Positions 10,968 to 23,100 of a stretch of 64,000 nucleotides of DNA are shown here, one piece after another. Both the position numbers and the translations under genes were made by a program. Source of the DNA: Lunularia cruciata (taxonomy: Eukaryota; Streptophyta; Marchantiopsida; Lunulariales; Lunulariaceae). The notes under the pieces are model-generated. The model was not told where the DNA came from. It was given only the letters and a program-made list of their open reading frames with translations, and searched no databases. Each line of letters starts with the position of its first letter. The first letter of the stretch is position 1. The stretch covers positions 81,486,218-81,550,217 of the forward strand of contig OX419755.1 of NCBI GenBank assembly GCA_948567375.1, in the 5' to 3' direction.

Positions 10968-13080
10968 GGTTTCATGTAGAAAGGTTTCAGAGGCATCTCA
11001 TACTGCTAAACCCAAAAAATCCTTAGCCTAGATGCAGGCTATTAAGACTGCTTGGCTGACGTTATAAACAAACTTACAAATTCTTTCAGTGATCTCTTCC
11101 CCGGAAATGAGAATTACATCACGGACCGAGTCAATTCACCACTTACTTTTAGCGACCTTTGTCAGGATAGGTGGAGGGCTCACGGCCCTATCCGCTGCAT
11201 GATAACACAAATAGATATGAGGTTCACACGAAGGATTGAACAAAGGTTCATCTTATTCTCAAAGATGAACCTCTCGACGAGTTTTTGCATCATGCACCAG
11301 AGTATTAGATGTTTTGTCAATTATGTATCCGGGTGGTCGCGGTAAATTGGCGGGATCACAGATTATTGAGCAAGCGAGAGAAGCTCTCCTGCTTCATGTG
11401 TGTGTGTGTACGTGGAAAGAGAGCAGAAGCCATTTGTAGAACGGAGAATCCACAGCCACTTAAATCAGAACAGTGGCAAACTGAACACCAGTTCAACTGC
11501 TTGATGTGTGTATGGTACATATGCTCACCTTTCATGTCATCGATGAGTTTTGAAAATTCGTCATAGCTTATATTTCCAGGTTGAACAGGGAAAAATCTGT
11601 TTCAAACACACGACAGAGAAGGTATATCAACGACACAACTCTCTCTCTCAACAAAATTGCTGTGCAAACATGACTTTGACCGCGCCTAGTTAACCTTCGA
11701 ATCGGGGAGAACGCTTCGGTGCAATCAGGTAAAAGAACCAACAATTGTAGGTCTTAGTCATCACAGGACACTGCAATCCCGTTTCTTCTTGAACGTCATC
11801 CACAACAATATTGCACCCCCAGCAGAACCCAAATTAGAGCTTGTTCTTTTATACTGAGTTCTTCTCTCAATCTGAAAGCTCTGCTGTCCTTGGGCGTCAT
11901 GTATATCCAGGTAAGCCGAGATCTAAACCATCCTTGGTTCAGGATGGTTCACAACCAGGGCGAGAAATTGAAGCTAAATAGCAAAAAAGAAGATTGACTG
12001 CCGTTTTTTCTGAGCATAAAAGATGATCCAAAGCCCAAAAGAAGCCCTGAATTAGAGATTAAGTCGGCCAGAATAATCTGGCTCCAGAAATTTGAGTAAC
12101 GTAAACTCAAAAGAACACATACTATATATGATTGGCTTCATTCCTACGACATGCATTCGGCGAGGAATGTTCTCAACAAACGATTCCAGATGACGCTCTA
12201 AGCTCTTTTCATTCTCTCCATGTCTAACCTTATGTTAGTTTGATGAGAACCTTTCTTCCTAGTCTTTGAAGTAGATGGTCTATCCTCAGTCATTCTGATT
12301 TCTGATGTATCAGACATCCTAGCACTCAGCTTCCTAGTCTCACCAGAGTAGACACTCCTGATTGCACTCAGCAATATTCAACTCACTCTCTCTCAGAGCC
12401 TTCAAAGATAGTACACAGCAGCACTCACGCAGCATGAAAGGTACCCCAGTGGGAAGCAGCATAGAACACACCTTAAACAAGGTACAAGGTCCTGGGAATG
12501 ATCTTTGTATGAGAACTTACCTTAACATGAGCAGAGAGCACTCATATATATACACAAGCAAGCTCTAGCAGGTTGCTTTGCAGAGCCCTAATTGAGGCTG
12601 CGCCCTCACTTCACCCTAATCATGTATCTAGCCTAATCATGTATCTAGTCTAATCAGGTATCTAGCCTAGTCATGTATCTAGTCACTAAACTCGAGATTA
12701 TCACAACTAACATAGTTACAGAAGTCCAAACACGACGCACGGATACTTAGAATTAGCCCCATTATCTGGTTTGGAACTTAAATCAATCGAGTTACATGGG
12801 ATGTGTAGATCTTTTCCAGAACGAAAAGCTTTTCTGGAAGTTCTTAGTACTGTTAGTTTCGTTTCAGTTTAAGTTTATCGAGCTAAATGCTGTAGTTTTC
12901 GTAGTTTGTTTAGATCAAGAAAGGCGAGGAAAACTATAGCATTTAGTTTCTTTCGTTGACAGGTGCACATACACTTGATTACCTGTGTGATCTATACTTG
13001 GACTATAGCCTTCTCTACATATCTCGCAGTTACTTCACAATGATGAGATTTTGGGCTAATGGAGCGGTCATTTAGGAACA
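10968..13080. other. intergenic tract, upstream of the small gene
   Basis: Composition is gene-like and less AT-rich than the transposon blocks, but I find no exon that I can defend. Open frames at 11052-11566 and 12362-12568 overlap or lack domains. The near tandem short phrase CTAATCATGTATCTAG is repeated with variation about four times at 12616-12682. The stretch may carry promoter and 5' leader of the minus-strand gene ending at 10967. Confidence 0.35.
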
Positions 13081-13083
13081 GAT

Positions 13084-13392
13084 GAATCTCACCATAATTT
13101 GGAACAGTTTAAGCTCACGATGCCAAGTTATTCGGACAACAATCAATACGCTGTTGGAAATATGTGAACTACTTACAGTGCTTAGCATAAATAGATAATT
13201 TGTTTCGACCGGCGTACTGATTGCAGTGCAGAATAACTTGGCGTCTGCAATCAGTACGCTGATGGAAATATGTTATCCACTTACACTGTTTAACAGAAGT
13301 AGATAATTTGTTTCGACCAGCGTACTGATTGCAGTGCCGAATAACTTGGCATCGAGAGCCTCAACTGAGCCAAAATTACAGGTGAGCTTCAG
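13084..13392. mobile_element. inverted-repeat (MITE/foldback-like) element with internal duplication
   Basis: The left arm (13084-13157) contains GCTCACGATGCCAAGTTATT and then CAATCAATACGCTG. The right arm (13317-13392), read on the other strand, contains GCTCTCGATGCCAAGTTATT followed by CAATCAGTACGCTG. The arms pair over about 75 bases with scattered mismatches. Inside, a unit of about 108 bases is present twice (starting near 13140 and 13248), each with GTAGATAATTTGTTTCGACC or a close variant. No transposase is encoded. Target duplications were not identified with certainty. Best read as a non-autonomous DNA element or foldback repeat. Confidence 0.65.
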
Positions 13393-15590
13393 TGTAAATA
13401 GACAACACGTTTAGCATAATTAGTCTTTCTAAGTGACTTAGTCTCACAACACAATTATAGAATTAGTGTGGAGGAGATTATTCTCGTGCAATGCAAGTTA
13501 AGCGAAATTAATTGCGTGTGGTCAACATTAATGGACAGAGTACTACTGTACTTCAAGAAGAAGAATTATATGGTAAAATTAATGGTGTCTCCACTCCTAC
13601 TCAATTTTTCATTCTTTTCGAAAACGGTTTTCCCTATAAGCACACAGGATACAAATGCAAATATGGAGAGAGGTCGCATAGCCATTGAAAGGTAGTGGGA
13701 AAAGAATTTTTGGAGAACTACCAGAAATTCAAACGTGTACATTTCCCATTTACCAGAGTTTTTTGTGAATGAGATATGTTGACACATCCTCAAGGTGAAG
13801 TTTGCTAACCTAATGACAACAGGAGTTAAGAAATATGACACATATTCAGGATGGAATTCTGCTCATTCAATTGCAACAGAATTTGTTCAGGATTTGTCTG
13901 CCACAAACTCAAAATCGAGTTTGCTACTCCAGTCGCAATAGGATTTGTTCGAACTCCAGCTATGCGGCCTGATCCTCTTGTTACGCAGTTTGGATTTTCC
14001 ACTTTCTCTTCCCTCAGTACAAGTTCCTTGTGGATTTAATATCAGAGTCATGCGCAGTGCGGTTAATGCAAGATTCACAAGATCACAATCAGGATCGACT
14101 GCAAACCATACCAGACAACAACAAAAAAGACTGGAACTTCGTACTTATAACGAGAAATGCAGTGAGTCCATTAGCGGACAACGACAATTCTTGGAACTTA
14201 TAAGAACAATATAACACAATTATTTCTCGGCGAAATCACATGAATTTGACTGAATCGATCTGAATGAGACTGAATAAATCATACAAAATTACTGAGTGAG
14301 ATTATTCATGGTGCGGTCCACTTTTTGTTGCCTGTTGAAATTAGTTTTGAGTGAGACTAAAAAGCTAAACAGTGTAGATTAGTTCCTCAAATTTTAAAGT
14401 TTTACAAGAAGCCACGTAACCAGGAAAGAAAAGCCTTTTGTTTTGTACATCCACAAGGAGCTATCGAGGTATTATCACAAGGTTGAAACACATGCCAAGT
14501 TAAGCAGGGGGGAGTCTATGTCACAGAAGGAGAAAAAGACAAGATTCTGGCGTTGTCTAAACGGGTGGGAGAAAAAGACAAGGGCTCAAGGTACAAAACA
14601 CTGCACTTACTTCAAAACAAGATACGAATCTAAAACAGCTAAAGAGCAGACAAACAATAAATTAATGAGAAACAGGGCATAGAAATCAGAAAGACAAACT
14701 CAAACAAGAAGACGATTCTTCAAAGACATTCTCGACGAAGTGAGCAAATAAAGCGAATATAGGCATCTGAGAAAGCGGTCCCCCACCCTAACTCGACACA
14801 CTACTGTCCTGTATACTCCTCGACAGAATCATCGATCGAAGTTACAAAACGCAAGTTGATGTCAGTCACATCATCTCAGGACTTTCTTGCTAACCAGCCT
14901 TGGTGCTCAATCCTTGATTACGCCCTGTAAGGCAGCTCCTTACTTTTTGGAGAAAGCAGAATGACCTGCGCTGCTTCCCCTAATGATCTTCAGCGTCAGG
15001 ACCCCATACCTCGCATCGGATTCAAGATGTGCTTGCCAGACGACAAGACACAGATGGTTCAAACCTCTTCAGGTGACCATGAGATCATGAATTGCGTCTC
15101 TGCCTAACCAAGACAAACGTCCCGTTTTTACTCAAGACTTGCTGACAGCTAACAGGTCCTTCACGACGTCGAAGTCACCTACTTCATGATCCCAACTACA
15201 ATAATTATTTGAATTGTTTGTTTCTGGCATGCTCCAGACGAGATCTACTCAACCTTATCACAGGGTATTGATTTGTTATGAATCTCCAAGTATGTTAGTT
15301 TTTAACATTCCTTCAGTAAAATTTGTGGAACCATGCTTCTCAATAATCCCAGGTTAGCATCTTTACTTCATGAGATGATAGGACAAGGTTCTAAGTCCTG
15401 TTAAGGTGGATGAAAAGTATCTACAGATTGCAAGCTCCACATCATGCCGTTGTATGAATAAGCTTTTGTAAGGGTCTTGTATGGGTGGGTTCTAGTAGTA
15501 ACCTCCGTGTAAGCATTACCAGTAGGGGCAAACTTTTACCACGCTCACAGGTGACAAACAGAGACCTACATGAACACTCTCCAAGACAAC
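13393..15590. other. intergenic tract, no gene recognised
   Basis: Several short open frames on both strands (13468-14214, 14443-14682) overlap one another and have no domain. Nothing here resembles a transposon family seen elsewhere in the window. It could contain untranslated or intronic sequence of a gene that I cannot resolve. Confidence 0.3.
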
Positions 15591-15592
15591 AT

Positions 15593-16045
15593 TCAACTGG
15601 AGGCGCAACCATGGAACCACCCTAAAAACGGCGGAGGAAATTGTTCGATTTCCATATCACGGATTCCCTGCCGAAGCTGACTTCCCCTCCACGAAATACC
15701 TTCAAATGTTTCTCTATCCTGTACAAGTAATCTGCGCCACTGGCGATTTCTTGTCCACTTCTTGACTACCGCGCTTCTGGCCAAGAAAAAGAGGGGAGGT
15801 CCATACCTCAACACCAAGTCGTACTCCGCTATACTGAGTTGCCTGTCTACAGCATCTGTGAAGATTTCGGGTAGCAAGGTTCGTCTTAGGGACTCTTCAT
15901 TCAGATGTTTACGTCCTTTTTCCACAAACAACGCCAGGTACTTCTTTTTGCAAACATCCTTCACCGTCGTCGAAACAGGACGACGCTGGGTATGTAGCAA
16001 TGCTTTAGGATCGCCAAAGAAAGTCATGCCGAAAAGGGTCGCCAT
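15593..16045 (-). CDS. hypothetical protein or exon, 150 codons, unrecognised
   Basis: The frame begins MATLFGMTFFGDPKAL and contains KKKYLALFVEKGRKHLNEES and VVKKWTRNRQWRRLL. The composition (many Lys, Arg and Leu, few Cys or Asn runs) is that of a folded or helical protein rather than random translation, and the local base composition is balanced, unlike the AT-rich transposon tracts. An acceptor-like GGTGCAG lies just upstream of the ATG on the coding strand, so this may be an internal exon with its true start elsewhere. An overlapping frame at 16005-16211 could be an upstream exon in another phase. I recognise no family and assign no function. Confidence 0.3.
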   Translation of the reverse strand: MATLFGMTFFGDPKALLHTQRRPVSTTVKDVCKKKYLALFVEKGRKHLNEESLRRTLLPEIFTDAVDRQLSIAEYDLVLRYGPPLFFLARSAVVKKWTRNRQWRRLLVQDRETFEGISWRGSQLRQGIRDMEIEQFPPPFLGWFHGCASS

Positions 16046-16211
16046 CTCTCTGCACCCGCAAAACGCCCGTTAGGCCACTATGAAAAGAGAAAATAACGTG
16101 CGAATCAACGACATCCGTCTTCAGCAAGGTAATCACATTGAAAAGCGAGGAACACTGCAGAATTGCAAGCGTCATCCTGAAAAACTGTGCCATACAAGGC
16201 TCACATATCAA

Positions 16212-17880
16212 GTCTTGTATCTTGATCGACTTCCGGGATGTAAGATTCAGATCAAATGAGTACCCTTATCCGTTAATAAGAATGCTAGCCTTGCTTGAAA
16301 ATGGTCTGATAGATCCAGCTGGTGCTATAGTACGCGAACGCAGAATACAACCACCAGTGGGTGGGCTTTACCACTACGTAGCCCAGCTTCAAGGAATGCA
16401 TAGCATATTCACCTGCGACATAGGAGTACTATTCACTTACGAAAAAGTAAGAAAAGAGCATTCTCTATAATAGCTCTCACCACCAGATGAATTCTGCACT
16501 ATGAGAACATTGAAAACGACCAAAAGGTTCGATCTTGCAATCTAGTTGGCCAATTTACACTCCAGTGAACTTGAATCATCTGAGTAGATAATGAATGAAG
16601 CAACGTGAGTCTAGCGCCAACTTACACTTGTCGAAATCAAGTTGATGATATGGTCGCAATCTAAATTCGTCATCCAAACGCCGGCTCTACTCATCTGTAG
16701 ATTACAGAGTGTGGAATTTGACTTCAAAAGTTATATTCTACGTGGTAGAACAGCCAAACAGGGACGCAATCCCTGCCTTCACCACCCCTCTGGAAATCGA
16801 AGTTCCAGTGTAGGGGGCAACAATTAATCATTACAACTACGGCTGTTGTAAGCAAAATCTGGATGTTCCAACTGCCTTCTCGGGGTCTTCTCTTCTCCCA
16901 CAGGAACGCCACAACTAAAATGCCGCTCGTTCACACCTTCAACTTGTTGATGAAAATTATGTCATGTATTTTTGGGCTGTCATGGTACGAGAAACTAATA
17001 GCTATTGCGCAGAGTGTGAAAATGCAACGTTCTCCGCAGCAGGCAATCAGAATCACCCGAAAATAAAGAATAGTCAACTCTACAATCATAGGCAGGCATC
17101 GATAGTGGAGGGGAAGAGAAAGAAACAATACTTTACTTTTAAGCATCAAAAAACCGGACGCACCATTTAAGCAGTTAGCGTCATTTACATCAAATACCTG
17201 AGTGGCCTGCGGACATATTATTCCTCGAAAACAACCTCAAGCCTGTCTCTTTGCAACCAATTAATACTGACACTTAGATTACACTGACATTCCTATCGTT
17301 CCGGATGCACAGACCAGAACATAACCGTCTGGCACCGCAGCTTACATCAAATTCCAAGAGCATCACGTCTTGCCTGTTTACTCTATCCATCTTAGTCTAA
17401 ATTTAGTCCCAGATCAATTTTCTTACACTATCGTTTGTCATCTAGATCTACTTGCAGATGGCTCTCTGATCTGTAGTGGTAATTCCAGCACCTCTTCCAA
17501 TTTCGCAAGCCATATACACCACACAGAGAGATCCCTATTGAAGTAGAACAAGTGATTTAGTAACCAGCAGAACAAGAGGGTAGCCTTCCAACTCCCCGGA
17601 AAGAATACCTCCACTTGGGATTCCTTCCACCAGACTTCCTTGCTCTGCCAATCTGGTTTAAATATCGAAGGTAGTCAGTCAATTCCTGCTTATAGGAAAG
17701 CACAATCTTGAGGGACCTCCGAGTGAATACACTTGGCCTTTCACTTCTTTCAAGCGAGCAGTGTAAACAACTCTTCAAACGTCACATGGTCGGACAACGC
17801 CATGTTCTAGACTTCTCTTTGCTGCAATCAAAGAATTAGAACAATTTGCAGTGGGGTGCATCCAACTGGGATACATGTAC
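16212..17880. other. intergenic tract / 3' flank of the RIN4-like gene
   Basis: No supported exon. The section just below 17888 would hold the 3' UTR of the minus-strand RIN4-like gene. Open frames at 16138-16470 and 17557-17778 have no domain and look fortuitous. Confidence 0.35.
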
Positions 17881-17887
17881 ATTCGTT

Positions 17888-18757
17888 CTACGCGTTCACA
17901 GCGGGGCGTTCAAAGCAGCAAAACCATCTCTTATTATTGTTACGCTGCTGGAGCCTGTGCGGTTGAATATATAGATCGCCTTGATTTGGGGCCTCATTGG
18001 GCAGAGGGATGCGGCCTGGACCTCCTGCCTTCCTCTCATTTCTGGCTTGATTAAATATCACAGTGAAGCCCTCTCCTGATCCTGGATCCTGAGCATTCCA
18101 CGCACCGAACTTCGGTAGTGCCGCTGACCCTTTCTGAGCACTATCTTCTGGTTTAAAATTTCCACTCTGCTTTCTTTTGCTACTATCCCAAGCAGTTCCA
18201 GGCGCACCACCCGATGCACCTCCCAAAGTACCTGGGTTTGATTTTCTATTGTGAGATTGGTGAGATTGATCTTCAGTGAAGCTGGTCGAGGCACTGTCTG
18301 AACTGCGATCTGTTATACCACTATCTCTATTTCCTTGGCGCTTCATGTGATCACCTGGGGGTGGTCGATTTGGCATCGGGCTGTTCCGACCCTCATTCTG
18401 TGGTGGAGTGGCAGCTACCTGCCTGCGTGCTGGGGACTCTTGAACGGTCTTTGGTGGTGCTGTAACAGCTTGGTGCTGCTGTCCTCTTGAATTTCCTGTG
18501 TCTCTGTTACCCGGGCCTGGCCTCTCCTGATGCAGATCTGCAGCATCTAAGTCTTCGGGATCGTTAGGGTTGAATCGCCTACCTGGAGCAGCGCCATTGC
18601 CTTTACCTCCCCCGAACATATCAGGATTCTCGCTGGGATCATTGGGATTGATGGGTTTCCCTCTACCAGTACGGGCATGGTCGAAAACAGCCGTGTAAGG
18701 CATGTGATCATTAGCATCCCATTGTCCGAACTTGGGCACATGGGGACGCCGGGCCAT
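17888..18757 (-). CDS. RIN4: RIN4-like immune regulator with two NOI domains
   Basis: RIN4 is a plasma-membrane scaffold that restrains basal immunity and is guarded by NLR receptors. Reading from the ATG at 18757, the protein has 289 residues. An N-terminal NOI motif starts RRPHVPKFGQWD and continues PYTAVFDHAR (residues about 4-33). A long disordered Pro/Gly/Ser/Asn/Gln-rich linker follows. A second NOI motif (ALPKFGAWNAQDP…FTVIFNQAR) lies about residues 210-245. The C-terminus ends RWFCCFERPAVNA, whose Cys pair fits the palmitoylation site that anchors RIN4. Both PKFGxW cores match the AvrRpt2 cleavage site known for Arabidopsis RIN4. An in-frame ATG at 18805 would add 16 basic residues, but the family start is MAR…VPKFG. 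No intron interrupts the frame, whereas flowering-plant RIN4 genes are split. The linker is longer than in Arabidopsis (211 residues in total). Confidence 0.93.
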   Translation of the reverse strand: MARRPHVPKFGQWDANDHMPYTAVFDHARTGRGKPINPNDPSENPDMFGGGKGNGAAPGRRFNPNDPEDLDAADLHQERPGPGNRDTGNSRGQQHQAVTAPPKTVQESPARRQVAATPPQNEGRNSPMPNRPPPGDHMKRQGNRDSGITDRSSDSASTSFTEDQSHQSHNRKSNPGTLGGASGGAPGTAWDSSKRKQSGNFKPEDSAQKGSAALPKFGAWNAQDPGSGEGFTVIFNQARNERKAGGPGRIPLPNEAPNQGDLYIQPHRLQQRNNNKRWFCCFERPAVNA

Positions 18758-20117
18758 CACGCTTAGCCTAATTCTTCTTCGTTTGTGAAGAGAATCGTCG
18801 TCCACGAGCTGGTTGCTTGACCGACTACAAGTTTCAAGCTCAAACTTTTTTCCTGAAAAGATCTAATGTTCGGAAATCCCTTGCGCCGGTCGACTACTAC
18901 CGACCAAAGCAAGGCTTGCTACGTCTGTCTGTCTATGCTTCCTGAACATGCACTGCACCGCCAAGAGCAGAGATTGAACTCAACACAGAGACATAGCTTA
19001 CAACCTCTCCCTCTCTCACCCCAGCCACCTCCTCTTTCTCCTCGGGCGATCCAGTTCAATCAGGGTCCACGCTGGACCAACGGAACGGGGAGAGGTCAAA
19101 GAGTAGTGTCAATAGGGCAACACTGGCTAGAACACCTTCCTTCCTTCGCCTCTTTCGCACCTCCTCAGAAGAAGGCCACTGGAGATGAGCGAAGATTCTG
19201 CAACTTCTACCAGATGAGAGTAAGAAGCCGAACAAGCGTCGCTCGTTCGTTCGCGTTCACGCGGCTAAACTCCAGCAAGATCCCCTCACAAGGGACCTGA
19301 GCTAGTCATGTAGCGCGTGTTATTGTCAAGGCTGGAGGCTTGGCCACATTGTGCGTGTGCCCAGGCTCTAATTCGAGGGTTGCAAAAAGTATTCTTACGA
19401 GGGGTTAACCCCATGAGATCTTCCAAGCATGGTCTCTTTCCTCCGAGTATCGACAGTGTCTCTTGCTCTTAGCTTGACTTGTTCCGAGTCAGAATCTGAC
19501 CCCACTCTCAGACCACCTCTCCAACTTGTCTGACGCGAAGTTATCCTCCGGATGCCCATAAGAGACACAATCGGAGCAAGCTCTTTCCGCCGTACTACTC
19601 GCTTCTGGAAATTTGCTTACCACCAAATCGTATTTACAGCACCTTGTTTATGGCCGTGCGGAGCTGTTATTCCATTAATCGTCCCTCGACCAGTCCACGA
19701 TGTCAAGAGGAGACCCGGACCCGAGGTCCTCGGCGCGTGGCTCTTTTCTTCTCCGCGCTTCTCGCTTTGACGTTTACCGCCCGCTACCCTGGTCAGACCA
19801 ATCTCCAGGGGCCAACTCGACCCGAACCAACCGAGTCGACCCCGGCCCTCGCCAACGTGCTTCACTTAGACTTTGTCCTGCTGCTCAGCTCCAGCTTTTA
19901 TCCATCTTGTTTGTCACCAAAGGATTGCTTTTCCCACGCCGTGCCACCCCACTTCCACCTCGTTTGTCTTCGGTCGAGGAAGAGCCCGAGACCGAGGAAG
20001 AGCACGAGAATGAAGACCAATCTCGTGGTCATTTCTACACATTTTACCTGTTCTTACCTCGGTCCATCTGGCCGCGTACTTTTCGCCAGAGCAGCAGAGG
20101 ACGATGAAATCGCAGCG
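18758..20117. other. CpG-richer upstream tract between two possible genes
   Basis: This lies upstream of the minus-strand RIN4-like start and upstream of a possible plus-strand first exon at 20118. It has visibly more C, G and CpG than the rest of the window (for example 19690-20000), as expected for promoter and 5' leader DNA, with CT-rich runs near 19000-19040. Long overlapping open frames here (18866-19300, 19644-20267, 19700-20107) reflect base composition and are not annotated as genes. The arrangement would suit a shared, divergent promoter. Confidence 0.35.
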
Positions 20118-20180
20118 ATGTTATTGCGTGGCTTATCAATCTTTCTTCAGTTCCTCCTGCTTTGGGTGTCAGTTGGCCAG
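20118..20180 (+). CDS. possible first coding exon of a secreted or membrane protein
   Basis: An ATG at 20118 opens MLLRGLSIFLQFLLLWVSVG and then Gln, a basic N-region plus a long hydrophobic core typical of a signal peptide. It is followed by a donor-like CAG|GTTTGTG at 20180/20181. No following exon could be identified downstream, so this is a candidate only. An overlapping ATG at 20103 in another frame gives no signal peptide. Confidence 0.2.
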
Positions 20181-23100
20181 GTTTGTGATTTCCCCCCATT
20201 AAATGTCTTTATAGACATTGTGGTCGAAGTGCATAGCATTGCTTCTTTGACAGAAGTTTATCGGTAGCAACGTCCAAGAATCAAAGGAAGCCTCTGGGCA
20301 GGATGCCCAACCCGTACGAGGGGCCAGGTCTCAGCACGAGACTGCTTCTTGTCCTTTCTAAGGTGTAACTAATATTCGTGTGCCAAATGGTGCTAAATAC
20401 TTCAGAAACACCGCTTCGTATATGGAGATCACTAAATCGACATTTGGGTCGAAGCAATGCTTGACCAGTGCCTGTAGCATAAGACGTTGCAATGGTGTGG
20501 GGTGTTTGAATGCTGAGGCATCTAAAACGTCTTTTTTTTTAAGAAACTTTGTGACCAGTCTGTCCTAGCATATTAGATATAGTCCGCAAGATCGAACCTC
20601 AAGAGAACATGTTTCCTCGCATCAGGACATAGAGTTGGCTCTGAGCTTGAGTCATGTGGAATCTTATACAACGCCAGATATCGAATTCAAATTGGACGGG
20701 TTGAACAGGAGTGCCACCTACACTTGCTATTCGTATCGTCCCTCTCTGCTTATCTGTAAATTGCCAAGCTCTCTACAGTATAGGAAAGGAAGTTTGTTTG
20801 GAAATAGAATTTGAGCTTTAATGCTTTCAGTGAGCACTTGTTGGTTCACTGCGCAGGGCATAGAAAGGCCTGCTTCTTAGTTCACGAGGAGCGACACTCC
20901 AGGTTTTTCGTCATCGTTTCCCTCATCTAGTATTCCGCGCGTTACTAGTAGTGGGTAAAGTTGTAAACCGAGTTGCACGACCAATTCCCAAAGGGGGAAT
21001 CTGTCTTTTACTGTAGTCTACAAAAACCTGAAGCGGTCATCATGCAATCCCATGTGCTGGGTATAACGAGAAGTCTCACAGCTCCCTCGTCCCTGGAGCA
21101 AAACGGTACACAACGTTGGACTAGATTACAACAATCCGTACGGCAGTAGAATTCCAGGGGTGTGTGTCTGTTCCAAAAGTACAGTAGCTACTTTATCTAG
21201 ACGTCTGCAGAGACCCACCAGCCTGACGAAATTATATGAATCAAGATTTTGCATGCCCACTCCGGTTTTTGGAAAGCAAAAGAGACTTTCATCCGATCAG
21301 ATTCCTGATCTCGACGCAATAACACCGTAGGAGTGGATAGAACTCTTTAGAAGTACAGTCAATCAACCTCGTGTATTAAACTCTGCCGAAGAGGATATCA
21401 AATCCTTTCAAGAGACGGTAGCCATCATCACCTCAACACTGCACTTTTCCTTCGTAAATTCTTACCACCACTAACTCAAATTACGTCTAGTCGAGCTCGA
21501 GAGACATCATGCTGCCTAAAAAAATGTGCTAATTGAAAAGAATTACCCAGAAGGTCTTGGTCACTTCAATGATTAAAGCGATACCAACTTTTTCTGACAA
21601 TAAACCTTGATCTTGTTTACTTGTTTACTTTGTATGTCCGAGAAACAAGTGAAGGTAAGAAGCCTGCAGTTTTCCACATGTTTTCTACATGAGTATTTAT
21701 CCATGTTTTCTATATTAGTGTACAAACAGTAGGCACAATATATTGCTGTTTGACTTTGATCGGGTAAAAAGCATGTAACTTTCCTTATGTTTTCTACACT
21801 AGTGTTTATCCACGTTTTCTACATTATTGTTATGAGTACTGAATAAACAGTACTCGTACTGAAAGCTCGGTTACTCGTCATTCCAAAGAAGGCCTCAAAG
21901 GGTTAACTTTTGGGTTGTTGATCAGCCATCTATCACATACTTTTCCCTCTCAACTACTCTTCTTGCTCCCGTTTTGAATCAACTTTAGAAAGAGACTTTA
22001 TATGAGTCACTGACGGTTTGGTTGAGGGGTCCAAATTTAACCTTCTTATTCTTCTTTGTAGATCAAGTAAAGCTGGAACAATCTTACCGAACTTTGATGA
22101 CCCGAGTTCTGTAGAGAAACTCTAGAAAAATTAAGTTAGGTTAGGGTATATTTTGTTAGGAATCAAAGATCTCTTGAAGTCTTTAATAACATATAAGGGG
22201 AAGTGTGCTTAGAGTATAAGCTTAATCTTAACATCTATTTGATTGAGTTGATGTACTAAAATGAGGGAGATTCAAGGATATACTTGGTGAAGTCGTGTAA
22301 GAACTTGATACCTTTCTTAGAACGTAATAATTTTTAATTGTTATACATTTTCTAGTGTGTCAAAGTTTATGCTTAAAATAAGGCTTTGTTTTGACGGTGA
22401 TGATGCATATCAAGTTCTAATGCGACTTCGTCTCCTCTAGATGTCAAGAAGGTCATAATTTTAATACTTTAGATTACTTATGAAGTTCATCAAAACTCAT
22501 AATTGACTTGCTCACAAAGAGAAGAAAAGATTGAAGCCAACCATGAAGTTAGATTAGGTTTGAACTTGAATTTGAATTTCTGTTTCATCTCCGCCACAAA
22601 GAGCAAGGAATGGTAGATGTTTACTAAGCCATAAGATTGGTGGTTCGGAACAATGTTATATTGAGATATCGATTTTCCACATATAACTTTCTACATAATT
22701 AGAGATCAACGGTGTTGCATCATGATATAATATCACATATTACTTCTCAACTTGATAAATACATGTTGTATCTATCCTACTCCATAAGAATTTGCCCCAT
22801 TTACATATCTTGTATTTAACAATTTGACATTTAATAAAGATAATAATTTGACCTACAATAAAAGGTAAAGTGTAGTGTTTCTAATGACAGATTTCTTAAA
22901 TTGTGCTTAATTGACCAAAATAAGAATTCTTTTAGAAGTTTGATTCACTTTTTTATTTTGTGAGTGTCAAATTTGGGATCTATACGGCTACCACAAAACT
23001 TATTGAGCATGACTGAATTATTTTGTATGAATTTGGATATCAATTTTACTTCCAATACTATAATATTTTACATTAAAATTAAAAAATTTATTTACACAGC

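Noticed and set aside
18866..19300. 144-codon frame upstream of RIN4
   Set aside because: Pro/Ser/Arg-rich translation of the CT-rich promoter/5' leader of the minus-strand RIN4 gene. No conserved motif.
19644..20267. 207-codon and overlapping 135-codon plus-strand frames
   Set aside because: Both lie in CpG-rich leader DNA and overlap in different frames. No domain was seen, and only the short signal-peptide segment near 20118 is worth keeping as a candidate.
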